A DNA stretch of 64,000 nucleotides. Source: Chitinophaga arvensicola. Lineage in GTDB: Bacteria > Bacteroidota > Bacteroidia > Chitinophagales > Chitinophagaceae. Below the pieces are notes generated by a model. It made no database searches, was not told where the DNA came from, and saw only the letters and a program-made list of their open reading frames with translations. Positions within the stretch are counted from its first letter, which is position 1. Each line of letters opens with the position of its first letter. Shown piece by piece: positions 26,682 to 36,234 of the stretch. The DNA lies in contig NZ_FOJG01000001.1 of the NCBI RefSeq assembly GCF_900110835.1, positions 941,022-1,005,021 on the forward strand, written 5' to 3'. Both the position numbers and the translations under genes were made by a program.

Positions 26682-27308
26682 TTAAAATAAATTTCGCAAC
26701 AGGAGCATCAGTAGCAAAAACTCCTGGCTGTGATCAAGGATAAATGTGCGTATCGACTTTAGCGCCCGGGACATGTGTTCTTTTACGGTAGTGGGTTCCA
26801 GCCCCATTTTTCCGGCGATTTCGGCATAGGTTAATCCTTCTTCCCGGCTCAGCAGGTAAGCCTGTTGCTGTTTGGGCGATAGCCCATCCAGCGCTTTTTT
26901 CAGAATGGCCTGTTGCTGTTTGGAAATCAATAGTTCTTCCGGAGATCCATACTCTTCCTCAAATACTTCCGTCAGGTATTGCCGGTACTGGTCAGATACC
27001 CTCGACTTACGGAAGCGTATCCGGAATTCGTTGATAGCAACAGTAAAGAGCCATTTATCCAGTCTTTCGATGCCCACCAGCAAATGCCGTTTCTCCCATA
27101 CGTTCACAAAAGCCTGCTGAACGATGTCTTCCGCATCGCTGTGCCGGTTGGTATATTTCAGCATCAACTGGTATATATGATGGAAGTATTGTTTGAACAC
27201 CATCGCAAATGCCTGTTCATCCCCCTCCGCGATGCGTAAAAGCAATTCCTTTTCGTTGTATGGCTGGTTGATCGACAATCTGTATTTTCTTTTTAACCCT
27301 GACTGCAA
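26682..27308 (-). CDS. ECF RNA polymerase sigma factor (locus 1)
   Basis: 208 residues. Region 2 (YTNRHSDAEDIVQQAFVNVW) and region 4 with HTH (EGLTYAEIAGKMGLEPTTVK) are clear, with the short hydrophobic tail common in Bacteroidota FecI-like sigmas. Expected to be held by the adjacent FecR and to activate the susC operon. It is divergent from the second sigma gene, with 167 bp between starts. Confidence 0.93.
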   Translation of the reverse strand: MQSGLKRKYRLSINQPYNEKELLLRIAEGDEQAFAMVFKQYFHHIYQLMLKYTNRHSDAEDIVQQAFVNVWEKRHLLVGIERLDKWLFTVAINEFRIRFRKSRVSDQYRQYLTEVFEEEYGSPEELLISKQQQAILKKALDGLSPKQQQAYLLSREEGLTYAEIAGKMGLEPTTVKEHMSRALKSIRTFILDHSQEFLLLMLLLRNLF

Positions 27309-27475
27309 ACTATAGCAAAATTCTATAAGAAGGTAGTGTTGATATTAAACTATTGATAATGAATTTTTTATAAGATTGTTTGAAAGACATTTTTTTGCTA
27401 TTGACAATCTGCAACAGCAGCTGTTCCTTTATTTTATTGTAGCTTGCGTAAGAGACCAAATCTATTCCATACTCA

Positions 27476-28057
27476 TTGTCTGCCGGGTACACATATAACG
27501 AAAAAGACCTGCTCATGCTTGTGGCAGCCGGAGACAGGCAGGCATTTTCTCTGGCCTATAAGCTTACTTATACACGACTTTACTACCTCGCCAAACGCTT
27601 CGTAAACGAAGAAGCCGCCCGCGATATTGTAGCCGAAACTTATGCCCGGCTGTGGAAACAGCCAAAGTCATTCGACAATATGGGGCATATGGCGGGTTAT
27701 CTGTCCAGCATGACCCGCAACGCCTGTATCGATTTACTCAAGCGGGAAAACAGGGATAAAGCCCTGCAGGAGGATTTACACTACCTGTCCGATTCCACTA
27801 CTGATGAGCAGGATGAAATCAGGGCCGCTCTCTATAAGATGGTTCTGGATGAAATAGAGAAGCTTTCTCCCCTCGTAAAATCCATTTTTAAACTCAGCTA
27901 CCTTGAAGGCAAATCCAACGCAGAAATCTGTGCTATCCTTGGACTGAAGGATAAGACCGTGCGTAATAAAAAGGCCGAAGCCCTCAAGGCTATCCGCATC
28001 GGGTTGGGCCGTTTCAGCTTTCTGTTGGGTATTCTAAAAAATTTCTCAGGATTTTAG
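27476..28057 (+). CDS. ECF RNA polymerase sigma factor (locus 2)
   Basis: 193 residues from TTG 27476; no ATG precedes the conserved N-terminus (the next ATG, 27515, would remove the first helix), and the frame is open back to 27452. Region 2 (NEEAARDIVAETYARLWKQP) and region 4 (LEGKSNAEICAILGLKDKTV) are complete. The two divergent sigmas are only distantly similar. Starts the rightward sigma-FecR-SusC-SusD operon. Confidence 0.92.
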   Translation: MSAGYTYNEKDLLMLVAAGDRQAFSLAYKLTYTRLYYLAKRFVNEEAARDIVAETYARLWKQPKSFDNMGHMAGYLSSMTRNACIDLLKRENRDKALQEDLHYLSDSTTDEQDEIRAALYKMVLDEIEKLSPLVKSIFKLSYLEGKSNAEICAILGLKDKTVRNKKAEALKAIRIGLGRFSFLLGILKNFSGF

Positions 28058-28093
28058 GGGACAAACAGCGCTTCCCGCAGTATATATATTATC

Positions 28094-29239
28094 ATGGAGA
28101 ATACATTTGACCGTGAACGCATCGCAGCGTTGATGTTTAAGTCGCTCAACCAAACGCTATCCCCCGAAGAGGAGCAAACGCTGGAGGCATGGAAAAGCCT
28201 GCAGCCGGAGAACCGTGCGCTGTTTGATGAGCTGACAGATCCGGAACGGCTGCGCCATGAGCTGCAGCAACTGGCTGCAGTAGAAGCAGCGATCGAAGCT
28301 AAGCTGGGATGGCACGAAGCACATCTCCCCGAAAAAAAGATAAGAAAATTATATACCCGGTGGAGCTGGGCCGCCGCTATCCTATTGTTGTTATCAGTAG
28401 GCGCCTATGTATGGCTGAAACCCGCGAAGCAGCAGGTAGCGGAAGTGATACACCCGGGAGGCAACAAGGCGGTGCTAACATTGGCCGATGGCTCCCTTGT
28501 AACGCTCGACAGTGCCGGTAACCAGGTGATTGCGCAGGGAAAGGCCTCCATTCATCAGCAGGGAGGGCAGCTTACTTATGAGGGAGCCGGCAGCGGCGAT
28601 AATGCGGGTTTCAATAAATTAAGTACTCCCGCAGGCGGACAATTTAAAGTGCAGCTTCCCGATGGTAGCACCGCCTGGCTGAACGCTGCTTCATCTATCC
28701 GCTACCCGGTTGTCTTCTCCGGAAAAGAACGACAGGTAGAAGTAACCGGTGAGGTATTCTTCGACGTAGCACAGCAGGCAGACAAACCCTTTAAAGTAAT
28801 TGTTAATAAGGGGGTAGAGATAAACGTGCTGGGCACACAATTTAATATCAATGCCTACAACGACCGCCCTTTTGTAAGCACTACCCTGATCCAGGGTAAG
28901 GTGAGCGTATCGAAGAATGGCCATCCGGCTATATTGCAGCCGGGAGAACAGGCACTAACAGACAAGGATACACGCGTAATTAAAAATATAGATGTTGATA
29001 AAGTGATGGCATGGAAGAATGGTATGTTCAACTTTGAGGATGTAAGCCTTCAGGAAGCAATGGGGGAAATAGAACGATGGTATGATGTAAAAGTTATTTA
29101 TGAAAATGGTGTACCTGATATTCCTTTTTCAGGAAAAATCAGCCGCGATACCAACCTGAATGATCTGCTGAAAGTACTCGGGGAAACAGCACTGAAATTT
29201 CGCCTGGAACCAGGCCGCAGACTAGTTATTACAAAATAA
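28094..29239 (+). CDS. FecR-type anti-sigma factor (locus 2)
   Basis: 381 residues. Cytoplasmic helical segment, one membrane helix around residues 95-113 (WSWAAAILLLLSVGAYVWL), FecR core with LTLADGSLVTLDSAG and LPDGSTAWLNAASSIRYP, and the C-terminal DUF4974 region (VMAWKNGMFNFEDVSLQEAM). Clearly paralogous to the locus 1 FecR in all parts. It follows the sigma gene after 36 bp. Confidence 0.94.
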   Translation: MENTFDRERIAALMFKSLNQTLSPEEEQTLEAWKSLQPENRALFDELTDPERLRHELQQLAAVEAAIEAKLGWHEAHLPEKKIRKLYTRWSWAAAILLLLSVGAYVWLKPAKQQVAEVIHPGGNKAVLTLADGSLVTLDSAGNQVIAQGKASIHQQGGQLTYEGAGSGDNAGFNKLSTPAGGQFKVQLPDGSTAWLNAASSIRYPVVFSGKERQVEVTGEVFFDVAQQADKPFKVIVNKGVEINVLGTQFNINAYNDRPFVSTTLIQGKVSVSKNGHPAILQPGEQALTDKDTRVIKNIDVDKVMAWKNGMFNFEDVSLQEAMGEIERWYDVKVIYENGVPDIPFSGKISRDTNLNDLLKVLGETALKFRLEPGRRLVITK

Positions 29240-29266
29240 AGGAACAGCTGTAAAGTAAATAACAAA

Positions 29267-29291
29267 CCGGAAGTGCGACTAACACTTCCGG
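29267..29291 (+). promoter_or_regulatory. Strong hairpin in the susC leader (locus 2)
   Basis: Perfect 9-bp GC-rich inverted repeat (29267-29275 and 29283-29291, loop of 7) between fecR and susC, 58 bp before the susC ATG and without a T tail. It could reduce read-through from sigma/FecR or stabilise the susC transcript. Confidence 0.5.
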
Positions 29292-29348
29292 CGATGTTCA
29301 GCTGATCTGAAGCGACACGGATATATCCCTTTTTTATCAACCAAACCA

Positions 29349-32300
29349 ATGCAATTTATGCAAAAAACTGCGTATTGTTTCGGTGCAGGAGTCTTTATGC
29401 CTAAACGCAGCCCTGCCCGGTATTCAACCATTATCAAAATTCTTCTGGTCATGAAACTGGCGCTTCTGATTGTCATTACTACGCTATGCCAGGCATTTGC
29501 CTCCGTTGAGGCGCAATCAGTTACTTTTTCAGGGAAGGATGTCGCCCTGAAACAGGTGCTTACCACGGTGGAGCAACAAACCGGCTTTGCGGTTTTTTAC
29601 AGTAACAAATCGATACTGAATGCGTCGAAGCCGGTTACGGTAACAGCACATGCAGAGCCACTCACTGATTTCCTGGAGGGGGTATTAAAGAACCAGGCTA
29701 TCACGTATAAGATCACCGGTAAAACAATTGTGTTGTCAGAACGGGTGGCAACGCCCGCCCATATTGCTCCCGCTGCTGCAGATGCCAATCCTCCTTTGAA
29801 CGGCCGGGTAGTAGACTCTATGGGCGTGCCACTGAGTGGTATTAACGTCAGGATAAAAGGACAGAAAAAAGGCACGGTTACAGATGCCCAGGGTGCATTT
29901 ACCATCGATGTTTTATCATCGGAAGAGGTACTTGTTTTTTCCTGTATTGGTTTTGAAACAGTGGAGATGACAGCCGGAAAACTGGCTACCGGCGCTACCA
30001 TCACGCTTAAGCTGGTCAATAAAGGATTGAAGGAAGTGGTAGTGAGTAAAGGTTATTACAATACTACCCAACGTCTCAATACCGGTAATGTGAGTAAAGT
30101 AACGTCGGCCATCATTGAAAAGCAGCCGGTGAGTAATCCGCTGGCCGCCCTTACCGGCCGCGTAGCCGGCCTGGATATCGTACAGCAAAGCGGTCTTCCC
30201 GGTACGGGGTTTACCATTCGTCTGCGTGGCTTAAATAGCGTAAGACCGGAGGCCAATTCACCGCTGATTATCGTGGATGGTTCGGCCTATCCTTCCGGTT
30301 CTTTCAATACAGTAGGCAATCGTGGCCCGCTGGGCTATGTGGATATTAGTCCGCTGAACAGCCTGAATCCGAATGATATTGAAAGCATTGAAGTATTGAA
30401 AGATGCAGATGCTACCTCTATCTATGGAAGTCGTGGTGCAAACGGAGTCCTGCTGATCACCACTAAAAAAGGGCATTCCGGCAGAACGATGGTGGATATT
30501 AATATTTCCTCCGGCTTTGCCAATATGGTACGTAAGCAACGGGTACTCAACCGGCGCGAATACCTTGATATGCGGTATGAAGCCATCCGCAACGATGGAC
30601 AAACGATCGCCACGGCGCCGGCCAGCAGTGTATATGATCTCACGAAGTGGGATACTACGCGCAGTACCGACTGGCAGGATGTATTACTCGGAAACACCGC
30701 GCGCTACGATCGCGCACAGGTATCGCTTTCCGGCGGTAATGCCAATACTTCTTTCGGATTTAATGGAAGTTATTCACGCGAAACGACCATCATGCCTATT
30801 GATCTGGCAGATGTGAAATACAGCGGACGACTGAGTGTGAATCATGTTTCCAACAATAAAAAGTTCGTTGTACAATTAGGCGTTACCTATGGGATGGATA
30901 ACAACCGGCTTCCCGGATGGAGCATCGCCAGTTTTACACTGTCGCTGCCGCCTATTGCACCACCCTTATATGATTCTTTAGGAAAGCTGAACTGGGGCCC
31001 CAGCGATGCCTCTTATCAGAACCCGATCGCCAGGCTGAAGGAAATTTATAATGGGAAACTGAGCAGCCTTGTGAGCAATGCTACCATCAGTTATGAACTG
31101 GTGAAAGGATTACGGCTTAAAACCAACCTTGGATACAATGTGGTACAAAATACCACTTCATCACGCCGGGGCCAGGATTTCTTCAATCCTACCGAATGGT
31201 TGGCGAGGGGTCAGTACCTGCGTCAAACCATGGATATGAACCTGGTGAGCACCACCTGGAACGTAGAGCCACAGGTAGAATGGGAGCATTTCGTGGGCCC
31301 TGGTAAAATGAATGTGATTGTGGGTACTACTTTCCAGCAAACGCAAAGCAACGGCACATTCCTTTCCGTGCAAGGCTATGCCGACGATGGACTGATGGGG
31401 AATCCTGCATTTGGTACTATCCGTGATCCATATGCCCAGAAAACGAATTACCTGTATAACGCGGTATTTGGACGTATCAACTATAATCTCAACGAGAAAT
31501 ATCTTCTGAACCTCACTGCCCGCCGCGATGGCTCCAGTCGCTTCGCTCCGGGTAACCGTTTCGGGAACTTCGGCGCCATAGGTGCTGCCTGGATATTTTC
31601 TGATGAAAGATGGATAAAGAATTTCCTGCCTGCATTGAGCTTCGGTAAACTGAGAGCCAGCTATGGTACCAGTGGGAATGACGTGATACCGGAGTATGGT
31701 TATATGTCGTTGTACACTGCTTCTACTACTAACTTTGCGGGCGCTATTGGTCTCGCGCCTTCGGGTCTTGCCAACAGTAAATACAGCTGGGAGACCACAA
31801 AGAAGGCGGAAGTAGCATTGGAACTGGGTTTTCTGCAAGACCGCCTTTCCTTTACCACCAGCTACTATCATAACAGTTCCTCCAATCAGTTAGTAAATTA
31901 TCCGCTTCCTGCATTCGTAGGTTTTACCGGTGTACAGGTAAATCTTCCTGCAATAGTGCGTAATACGGGGCTGGAGCTGGAACTCAGCAGCACCAATATC
32001 CAACGGAAAAATTTCCGGTGGACAACCTCCTTCAATATTTCTTTTCCACGGAACACGCTGGTCCGCTATGATAATCTCGCAGGATCTTCTTTTGCCAACG
32101 ACTATATCGTGGGCAAGCCGCTGAATATTCAGAAAGCATTTGATCTGGTAAGGGTAGACCCGCAAACAGGTTTGAACGTATGGCGTACAGCCGGTGGAAA
32201 AGATACCACTAATGCCACCGTGCTTTCTTATGCTGATCTGACCGTACCAATAGATCTTTCGAAGAATTACTTTGGCGGTATCAATAACAGCTTTTCCTAC

Positions 32301-32744
32301 AAAGGGTTTCAGCTGGATGTCTTCTTCAACTTCGCCAAACAGACAGGCCCATTTGCTTATTTTCCGGCGAATACGATGAGAGGGGGCATTGCCAATATGC
32401 CGCTGGATCTTTATGAACGCCGCTGGAAGCAACCCGGCGATGTGACCGATATGCCTAAACTGTTTAACAATCCATCTTCGCCCATTGGTAATACTTATGT
32501 GGGTTCAGGTTATAGCAGAAACTATTACACAACGATCTCGTTTATCCGTTTGAAAAACATATCGCTCTCTTATTCGCTGCCGGCCAAACTGATGAAACGC
32601 TGGAATGTACAGGGCATAAGGGTATATGGGCAAGCACAGAACCTGTTTACCATTACAGGATACAAAGGATGGGATCCTGAAAACGTGTCCGGCAATATTC
32701 CTCTGTTACGGGTAGTTACAGGAGGTATTCAACTCACTTTATAA
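29349..32744 (+). CDS. SusC/RagA TonB-linked outer-membrane protein with STN domain (locus 2)
   Basis: 1131 residues. Signal segment around residues 30-57, STN domain (VALKQVLTTVEQQTGFAVFY to about 133), carboxypeptidase-regulatory-like domain (GRVVDSMGVPLSGINVRIKG), plug with VLKDADATSIYGSRGANGVL, and barrel to the C-terminal strand GGIQLTL. Complete length for the family. The plug motif YGSRGANGV differs from the WGAQASNGV of locus 1, so the two systems probably take up different ligands. Confidence 0.95.
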   Translation: MQFMQKTAYCFGAGVFMPKRSPARYSTIIKILLVMKLALLIVITTLCQAFASVEAQSVTFSGKDVALKQVLTTVEQQTGFAVFYSNKSILNASKPVTVTAHAEPLTDFLEGVLKNQAITYKITGKTIVLSERVATPAHIAPAAADANPPLNGRVVDSMGVPLSGINVRIKGQKKGTVTDAQGAFTIDVLSSEEVLVFSCIGFETVEMTAGKLATGATITLKLVNKGLKEVVVSKGYYNTTQRLNTGNVSKVTSAIIEKQPVSNPLAALTGRVAGLDIVQQSGLPGTGFTIRLRGLNSVRPEANSPLIIVDGSAYPSGSFNTVGNRGPLGYVDISPLNSLNPNDIESIEVLKDADATSIYGSRGANGVLLITTKKGHSGRTMVDINISSGFANMVRKQRVLNRREYLDMRYEAIRNDGQTIATAPASSVYDLTKWDTTRSTDWQDVLLGNTARYDRAQVSLSGGNANTSFGFNGSYSRETTIMPIDLADVKYSGRLSVNHVSNNKKFVVQLGVTYGMDNNRLPGWSIASFTLSLPPIAPPLYDSLGKLNWGPSDASYQNPIARLKEIYNGKLSSLVSNATISYELVKGLRLKTNLGYNVVQNTTSSRRGQDFFNPTEWLARGQYLRQTMDMNLVSTTWNVEPQVEWEHFVGPGKMNVIVGTTFQQTQSNGTFLSVQGYADDGLMGNPAFGTIRDPYAQKTNYLYNAVFGRINYNLNEKYLLNLTARRDGSSRFAPGNRFGNFGAIGAAWIFSDERWIKNFLPALSFGKLRASYGTSGNDVIPEYGYMSLYTASTTNFAGAIGLAPSGLANSKYSWETTKKAEVALELGFLQDRLSFTTSYYHNSSSNQLVNYPLPAFVGFTGVQVNLPAIVRNTGLELELSSTNIQRKNFRWTTSFNISFPRNTLVRYDNLAGSSFANDYIVGKPLNIQKAFDLVRVDPQTGLNVWRTAGGKDTTNATVLSYADLTVPIDLSKNYFGGINNSFSYKGFQLDVFFNFAKQTGPFAYFPANTMRGGIANMPLDLYERRWKQPGDVTDMPKLFNNPSSPIGNTYVGSGYSRNYYTTISFIRLKNISLSYSLPAKLMKRWNVQGIRVYGQAQNLFTITGYKGWDPENVSGNIPLLRVVTGGIQLTL

Positions 32745-32753
32745 AACAGCCAT

Positions 32754-34223
32754 ATGTCAAAATATATCATCGCATTTTTTATACTCTGCACCGCCGCTTC
32801 CTGCGAGCGATTTGTAGAACTTACGCCACCGGATACTTCCTTAGAGGCTGAAAAGGTTTACCAGTCCGATATTTCGGCTACATCTGCGGTAACCTCTATT
32901 TTAGGGGAACTGGGTACTTACTCCGCTTTTTCACAAGGATATGGAGGGATCAGTATTGTTTCCGGTCTTACGGCTGATGAGTTGAACACCGTTTCCCAGC
33001 AGCTTTCCTATCAGCAGGTATATACAAATACCTTACTGTCTAACAATGCCATCACCGGTGATCTGTGGACCAGGGCTTACAAACATATCTATGCTGCAAA
33101 TGCCATCATTGAAGGCGCTACTAAATCCACTTCGTTATCGGATAAGGCGAGGAACCAGGTATTGGGCGAGGCTTATTTCCTGCGCGCCTTTATGTACTTC
33201 CAGCTGGTGAATTTGTTTGGGGAGTTGCCCTTAATTACTGGTACTGATTACCAACAAAACCTGGTGGCCAGCCGTCAGCCGGCGAATAAGATCTTTCAAC
33301 AGATGGAGGAGGATCTGAAACAGTCGCAATCCATGCTCACAGCAACTTATTCCAATAACACCAATCTGCCTACCACTGCCAGGATACGGCCTAATAAATG
33401 GGCTGCCACTGCGTTGCTGGCAAGGGTATATTTGTATGAACAAAAGTGGCAGGATGCGGAAACACAGGCTACCGCCGTAATTGCTCAGAATGCTACTTAT
33501 GTGCTTGATCCGAATCTGAATAATGTATTTAAACCCTCTTCCCCGGAGGCCATCTGGCATTTACCTCCGGGCGTATCCAACTCCGTACAGTATACGTATA
33601 CCGGTGATGGATACAGCTTTTCTGTGACCTACATCAAAAGCTTTGGTTTGGGGCCGCAATCGTTCGGATTTGATCTGAGCAACTATCTGAGCAACGACCT
33701 GGTGGCGCTTTTTGAGCCGGGAGATAAACGGAGAACCAGCTGGATAGATTCGCTGAGTGATGGAACGAAGAAATACTACGAGCCTTTTAAATACAAAAAC
33801 GGCGCTGATGGCGGCGGTACCCTGGAATACCTGATGGTATTGCGATTGGCAGAGCAATACATGATCCGGGCAGAAGCGCGGCTGAAACAGAATAATTATG
33901 GCGGTGCTATCCAGGATATTGATGCCGTGCGCGCCCGTGCAGGACTACTGGGCACTACAGCTACCACGCCAACGGAAATCATGGCGGCCATTGAAAAAGA
34001 AAGACGGCTGGAACTATTCCTGGAATGGGGCCAGCGCTGGATGGACCTCAAACGCTGGCCTGGGATCAACAATCCCGGTGTTTCCAGGGCAGAAGAAGTA
34101 ATGGCCGTAGTGACGCCTAAAAAAGGCGGAGTGTGGAGCAAGAACTGGCTGAAATTTCCGATCCCGGTCAATGAGATCCGGAATGGGTCTAATATGAAGC
34201 AGAATGATGGGTATGCACAATAA
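32754..34223 (+). CDS. RagB/SusD family lipoprotein (locus 2)
   Basis: 489 residues. Lipobox TAASC followed by ERFVELTPPDTSL; TPR-type SusD helices with the family phrase GEAYFLRAFMYFQLVNLFGE, and C-terminal KERRLELFLEWGQRWMDLKR. Starts 9 bp after the susC stop; a strong terminator follows. Pairs with the locus 2 SusC as its surface lid. Confidence 0.94.
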   Translation: MSKYIIAFFILCTAASCERFVELTPPDTSLEAEKVYQSDISATSAVTSILGELGTYSAFSQGYGGISIVSGLTADELNTVSQQLSYQQVYTNTLLSNNAITGDLWTRAYKHIYAANAIIEGATKSTSLSDKARNQVLGEAYFLRAFMYFQLVNLFGELPLITGTDYQQNLVASRQPANKIFQQMEEDLKQSQSMLTATYSNNTNLPTTARIRPNKWAATALLARVYLYEQKWQDAETQATAVIAQNATYVLDPNLNNVFKPSSPEAIWHLPPGVSNSVQYTYTGDGYSFSVTYIKSFGLGPQSFGFDLSNYLSNDLVALFEPGDKRRTSWIDSLSDGTKKYYEPFKYKNGADGGGTLEYLMVLRLAEQYMIRAEARLKQNNYGGAIQDIDAVRARAGLLGTTATTPTEIMAAIEKERRLELFLEWGQRWMDLKRWPGINNPGVSRAEEVMAVVTPKKGGVWSKNWLKFPIPVNEIRNGSNMKQNDGYAQ

Positions 34224-34283
34224 AATAACATGTAACACGTACAAGCCGGAACCGGTCCGGTACAAAACAACTAAAAAACAGAT

Positions 34284-34312
34284 AGCGCCTGAATCATCAG
34301 GCGCTTTTTTTT
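34284..34312 (+). terminator. Rho-independent terminator after locus 2
   Basis: 9-bp GC-rich stem (34284-34292 and 34297-34305, loop ATCA) followed by eight T, 60 bp after the susD stop. Ends the sigma-FecR-SusC-SusD transcript. Confidence 0.9.
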
Positions 34313-34396
34313 CGGGTGTTTATCATTGAAGGGGACCTGTCTATACATTCCGCAATAAAAATCTATACAATGCGCACGTTTTATCAAATATTTTAC

Positions 34397-34404
34397 TAGA
34401 TTTG
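34397..34404 (+). promoter_or_regulatory. Possible promoter -7 box for the second tRNA-Asn
   Basis: TAGATTTG fits TAnnTTTG and lies 67 bp before the tRNA. No clear -33 TTG is seen. Confidence 0.35.
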
Positions 34405-34471
34405 CCGCCGATGTTCACAAAAAGGTGCGCATTTATAAGACATCCTTATCTGAATGGGCTTATAGTCATAT

Positions 34472-34545
34472 TCCTCCTTAGCTCAGTTGGTTAGAGCATC
34501 TGACTGTTAATCAGAGGGTCGCTGGTTCAAGTCCAGCAGGGGGAG
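34472..34545 (+). tRNA. tRNA-Asn (anticodon GTT), integration target of the element
   Basis: Same 74 nt as the copy at 12030-12103, with intact cloverleaf and GTT anticodon. The integrase gene starts 221 bp after its 3' end, the usual layout when an element integrates into the 3' part of a tRNA and rebuilds it. The matching right-end repeat is not in the window. Confidence 0.97.
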
Positions 34546-34578
34546 CAGAAAAGACCACTAACGGTCACTAATGGTACT

Positions 34579-34603
34579 AAAACCCGCACACAGTGCGGGT
34601 TTT
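34579..34603 (+). terminator. Terminator after the second tRNA-Asn
   Basis: 10-bp stem (34579-34588 and 34594-34603) with T-rich 3' side, 33 bp after the tRNA and therefore inside the element. It differs in sequence from the terminator of the first tRNA-Asn, as expected if the native one was displaced by integration. Confidence 0.75.
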
Positions 34604-34766
34604 GTCATTTTATCAATTAGGCTTAATACCATTAAAAACCGGTAAAAACCGATAAAAGTGTTACACTTCATGTTTCAGGTCATGTTACACTTTTTGTTGG
34701 CCTACATAGATCTATTCCCGTAATTGCAAGCACCAGGATGCGCGTAAAAAATAAAAACGCAAGTCT

Positions 34767-36008
34767 ATGGGTACTACTGTAACGCCTCTTCACAACTGGC
34801 GCAATAAGAAGAACAAAAGCGGATGCTACAAAATTCACCTCCGTGTATACATTGATGGCCTCCGGGATTATTATGAAGTAAAGTCCCCCAGGAAAATTCC
34901 CGAAGCCGATTGGGCGGACAAGTCCGGAATGTGGGTGAAAAACACCAATCCTTTCGCTTATGAAGTCAACCAGGAAATCAGACGGATGATCGGGGTAATT
35001 GAAGAGCTGGAGCGGCGCCTGTTACAACAGGGTAGAAAACTTACCTTCTTCCACCTTGATAAGGAGTTTGGCTTTAAGGGCAACCGCGAGATATTCAACG
35101 ATTATTTTAAAAACTACATGAAAAAACCACCTCCCACCGCCGTACTAACCGACGTCACCTGGGAGAAGTATTCCGGCTTTGTCTACCACCTTGATCAGTT
35201 CAACCCTGCTATTCGGTTCGATGAGATCGACTGGGAAATGGTGGCCAGGATTCGCAATTTTATGGTAGCCCAGCGTAACGATAAGGGCAACCTATTGGCA
35301 CCCTCTACCGTAAAGTCCTACTTCGATAAATTTAAAGTAGTCCTGGAACATGCTGCAAAAAAGGATGGGTACCTCGACATCAAATTAGTGGAAAGTTACT
35401 TTGAGGAAGTAAAGGTAATCGTGCCAGAGCGAAAGGAGGGGCGACATTTGGAGATTACCGAATTGTTGCTGTTTAAGGACGTAGAAACCGATCCACGTTA
35501 TCCGACGCAAGATCGGGATCGAAAAATTTTTATGTTACAATGTTATACCGGATTTTATTATACCGACATGAAAAAACTCTTAAAGACGGATGTTCGCCTC
35601 GACTTTGAGTATGGCTACTATATCTTAGGGGAACGTTATAAAAATGGAAAGGCCAATATTATACCACTATGGAAGTTTCCCTCCGCAATTGATTATATGA
35701 ACGAGTTTAAAGACAATGACCACGCAAGTCCTTACTTTTTCCGCCGAGATATATTCGTCCATGAACAAACCTATAATAAAACACTTAAAGCCTTGGCAAC
35801 TGCCGCAGGAATCGTACGTGAGGTGTCAAACCGGGTTGCCCGTCATACCAATATCCAGATGTGGATACGGTTGGGCGCTGACAAACCTGTAGTCAAGAAA
35901 ATGGCCGGGCACTCCAGTGAATCCACTACCGAAAATTATTATCGGGTACAAATCGCGGAAGTAATTGAGGGCACCAACCGGGTAGATTTTAAGAAAATTG
36001 GCTTTTAA
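34767..36008 (+). CDS. Tyrosine-type site-specific integrase
   Basis: 413 residues. N-terminal arm-binding domain (1-90), SAM-like core-binding domain (about 105-205) and C-terminal catalytic domain. The nucleophile Tyr lies in TTENYYRV, the second Arg in VARHT, and His in AGHSS. The first catalytic Arg is replaced: the usual TGLRxxD segment reads TGFYYTDMKKL, and the His of HxxR is Arg (RVAR). IntDOT of CTnDOT also lacks the first Arg, so this is compatible with activity in this group. Expected to integrate and excise the element at tRNA-Asn. First element gene, reading inward. Confidence 0.93.
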   Translation: MGTTVTPLHNWRNKKNKSGCYKIHLRVYIDGLRDYYEVKSPRKIPEADWADKSGMWVKNTNPFAYEVNQEIRRMIGVIEELERRLLQQGRKLTFFHLDKEFGFKGNREIFNDYFKNYMKKPPPTAVLTDVTWEKYSGFVYHLDQFNPAIRFDEIDWEMVARIRNFMVAQRNDKGNLLAPSTVKSYFDKFKVVLEHAAKKDGYLDIKLVESYFEEVKVIVPERKEGRHLEITELLLFKDVETDPRYPTQDRDRKIFMLQCYTGFYYTDMKKLLKTDVRLDFEYGYYILGERYKNGKANIIPLWKFPSAIDYMNEFKDNDHASPYFFRRDIFVHEQTYNKTLKALATAAGIVREVSNRVARHTNIQMWIRLGADKPVVKKMAGHSSESTTENYYRVQIAEVIEGTNRVDFKKIGF

Positions 36009-36234
36009 GAGGGTGTTGTCCATCTTTGTTTGATTTCAAAGACCACAAATACTACAAAACCTACGTTGATCAATGCTGGGAACTGCAAAGTTTTGATGTT
36101 ATTGCCGATTTATAAAAGTGGAGCTGGGTGCAGTGAAAAATTTAATTTCTTATTAAAATTATATGTCACCCGATATAAACTGACAGTTTTGTTAACAGGT
36201 GTTTGGGAAGTTTGCTGTAGAAAACTATGGCAAC

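Noticed and set aside
12030-34545. Region between the two identical tRNA-Asn genes as an integrated element
   Set aside because: Both tRNAs are full length, there is no integrase or mobility gene inside, and the content (MutS-like, ABC, sus loci) looks resident.
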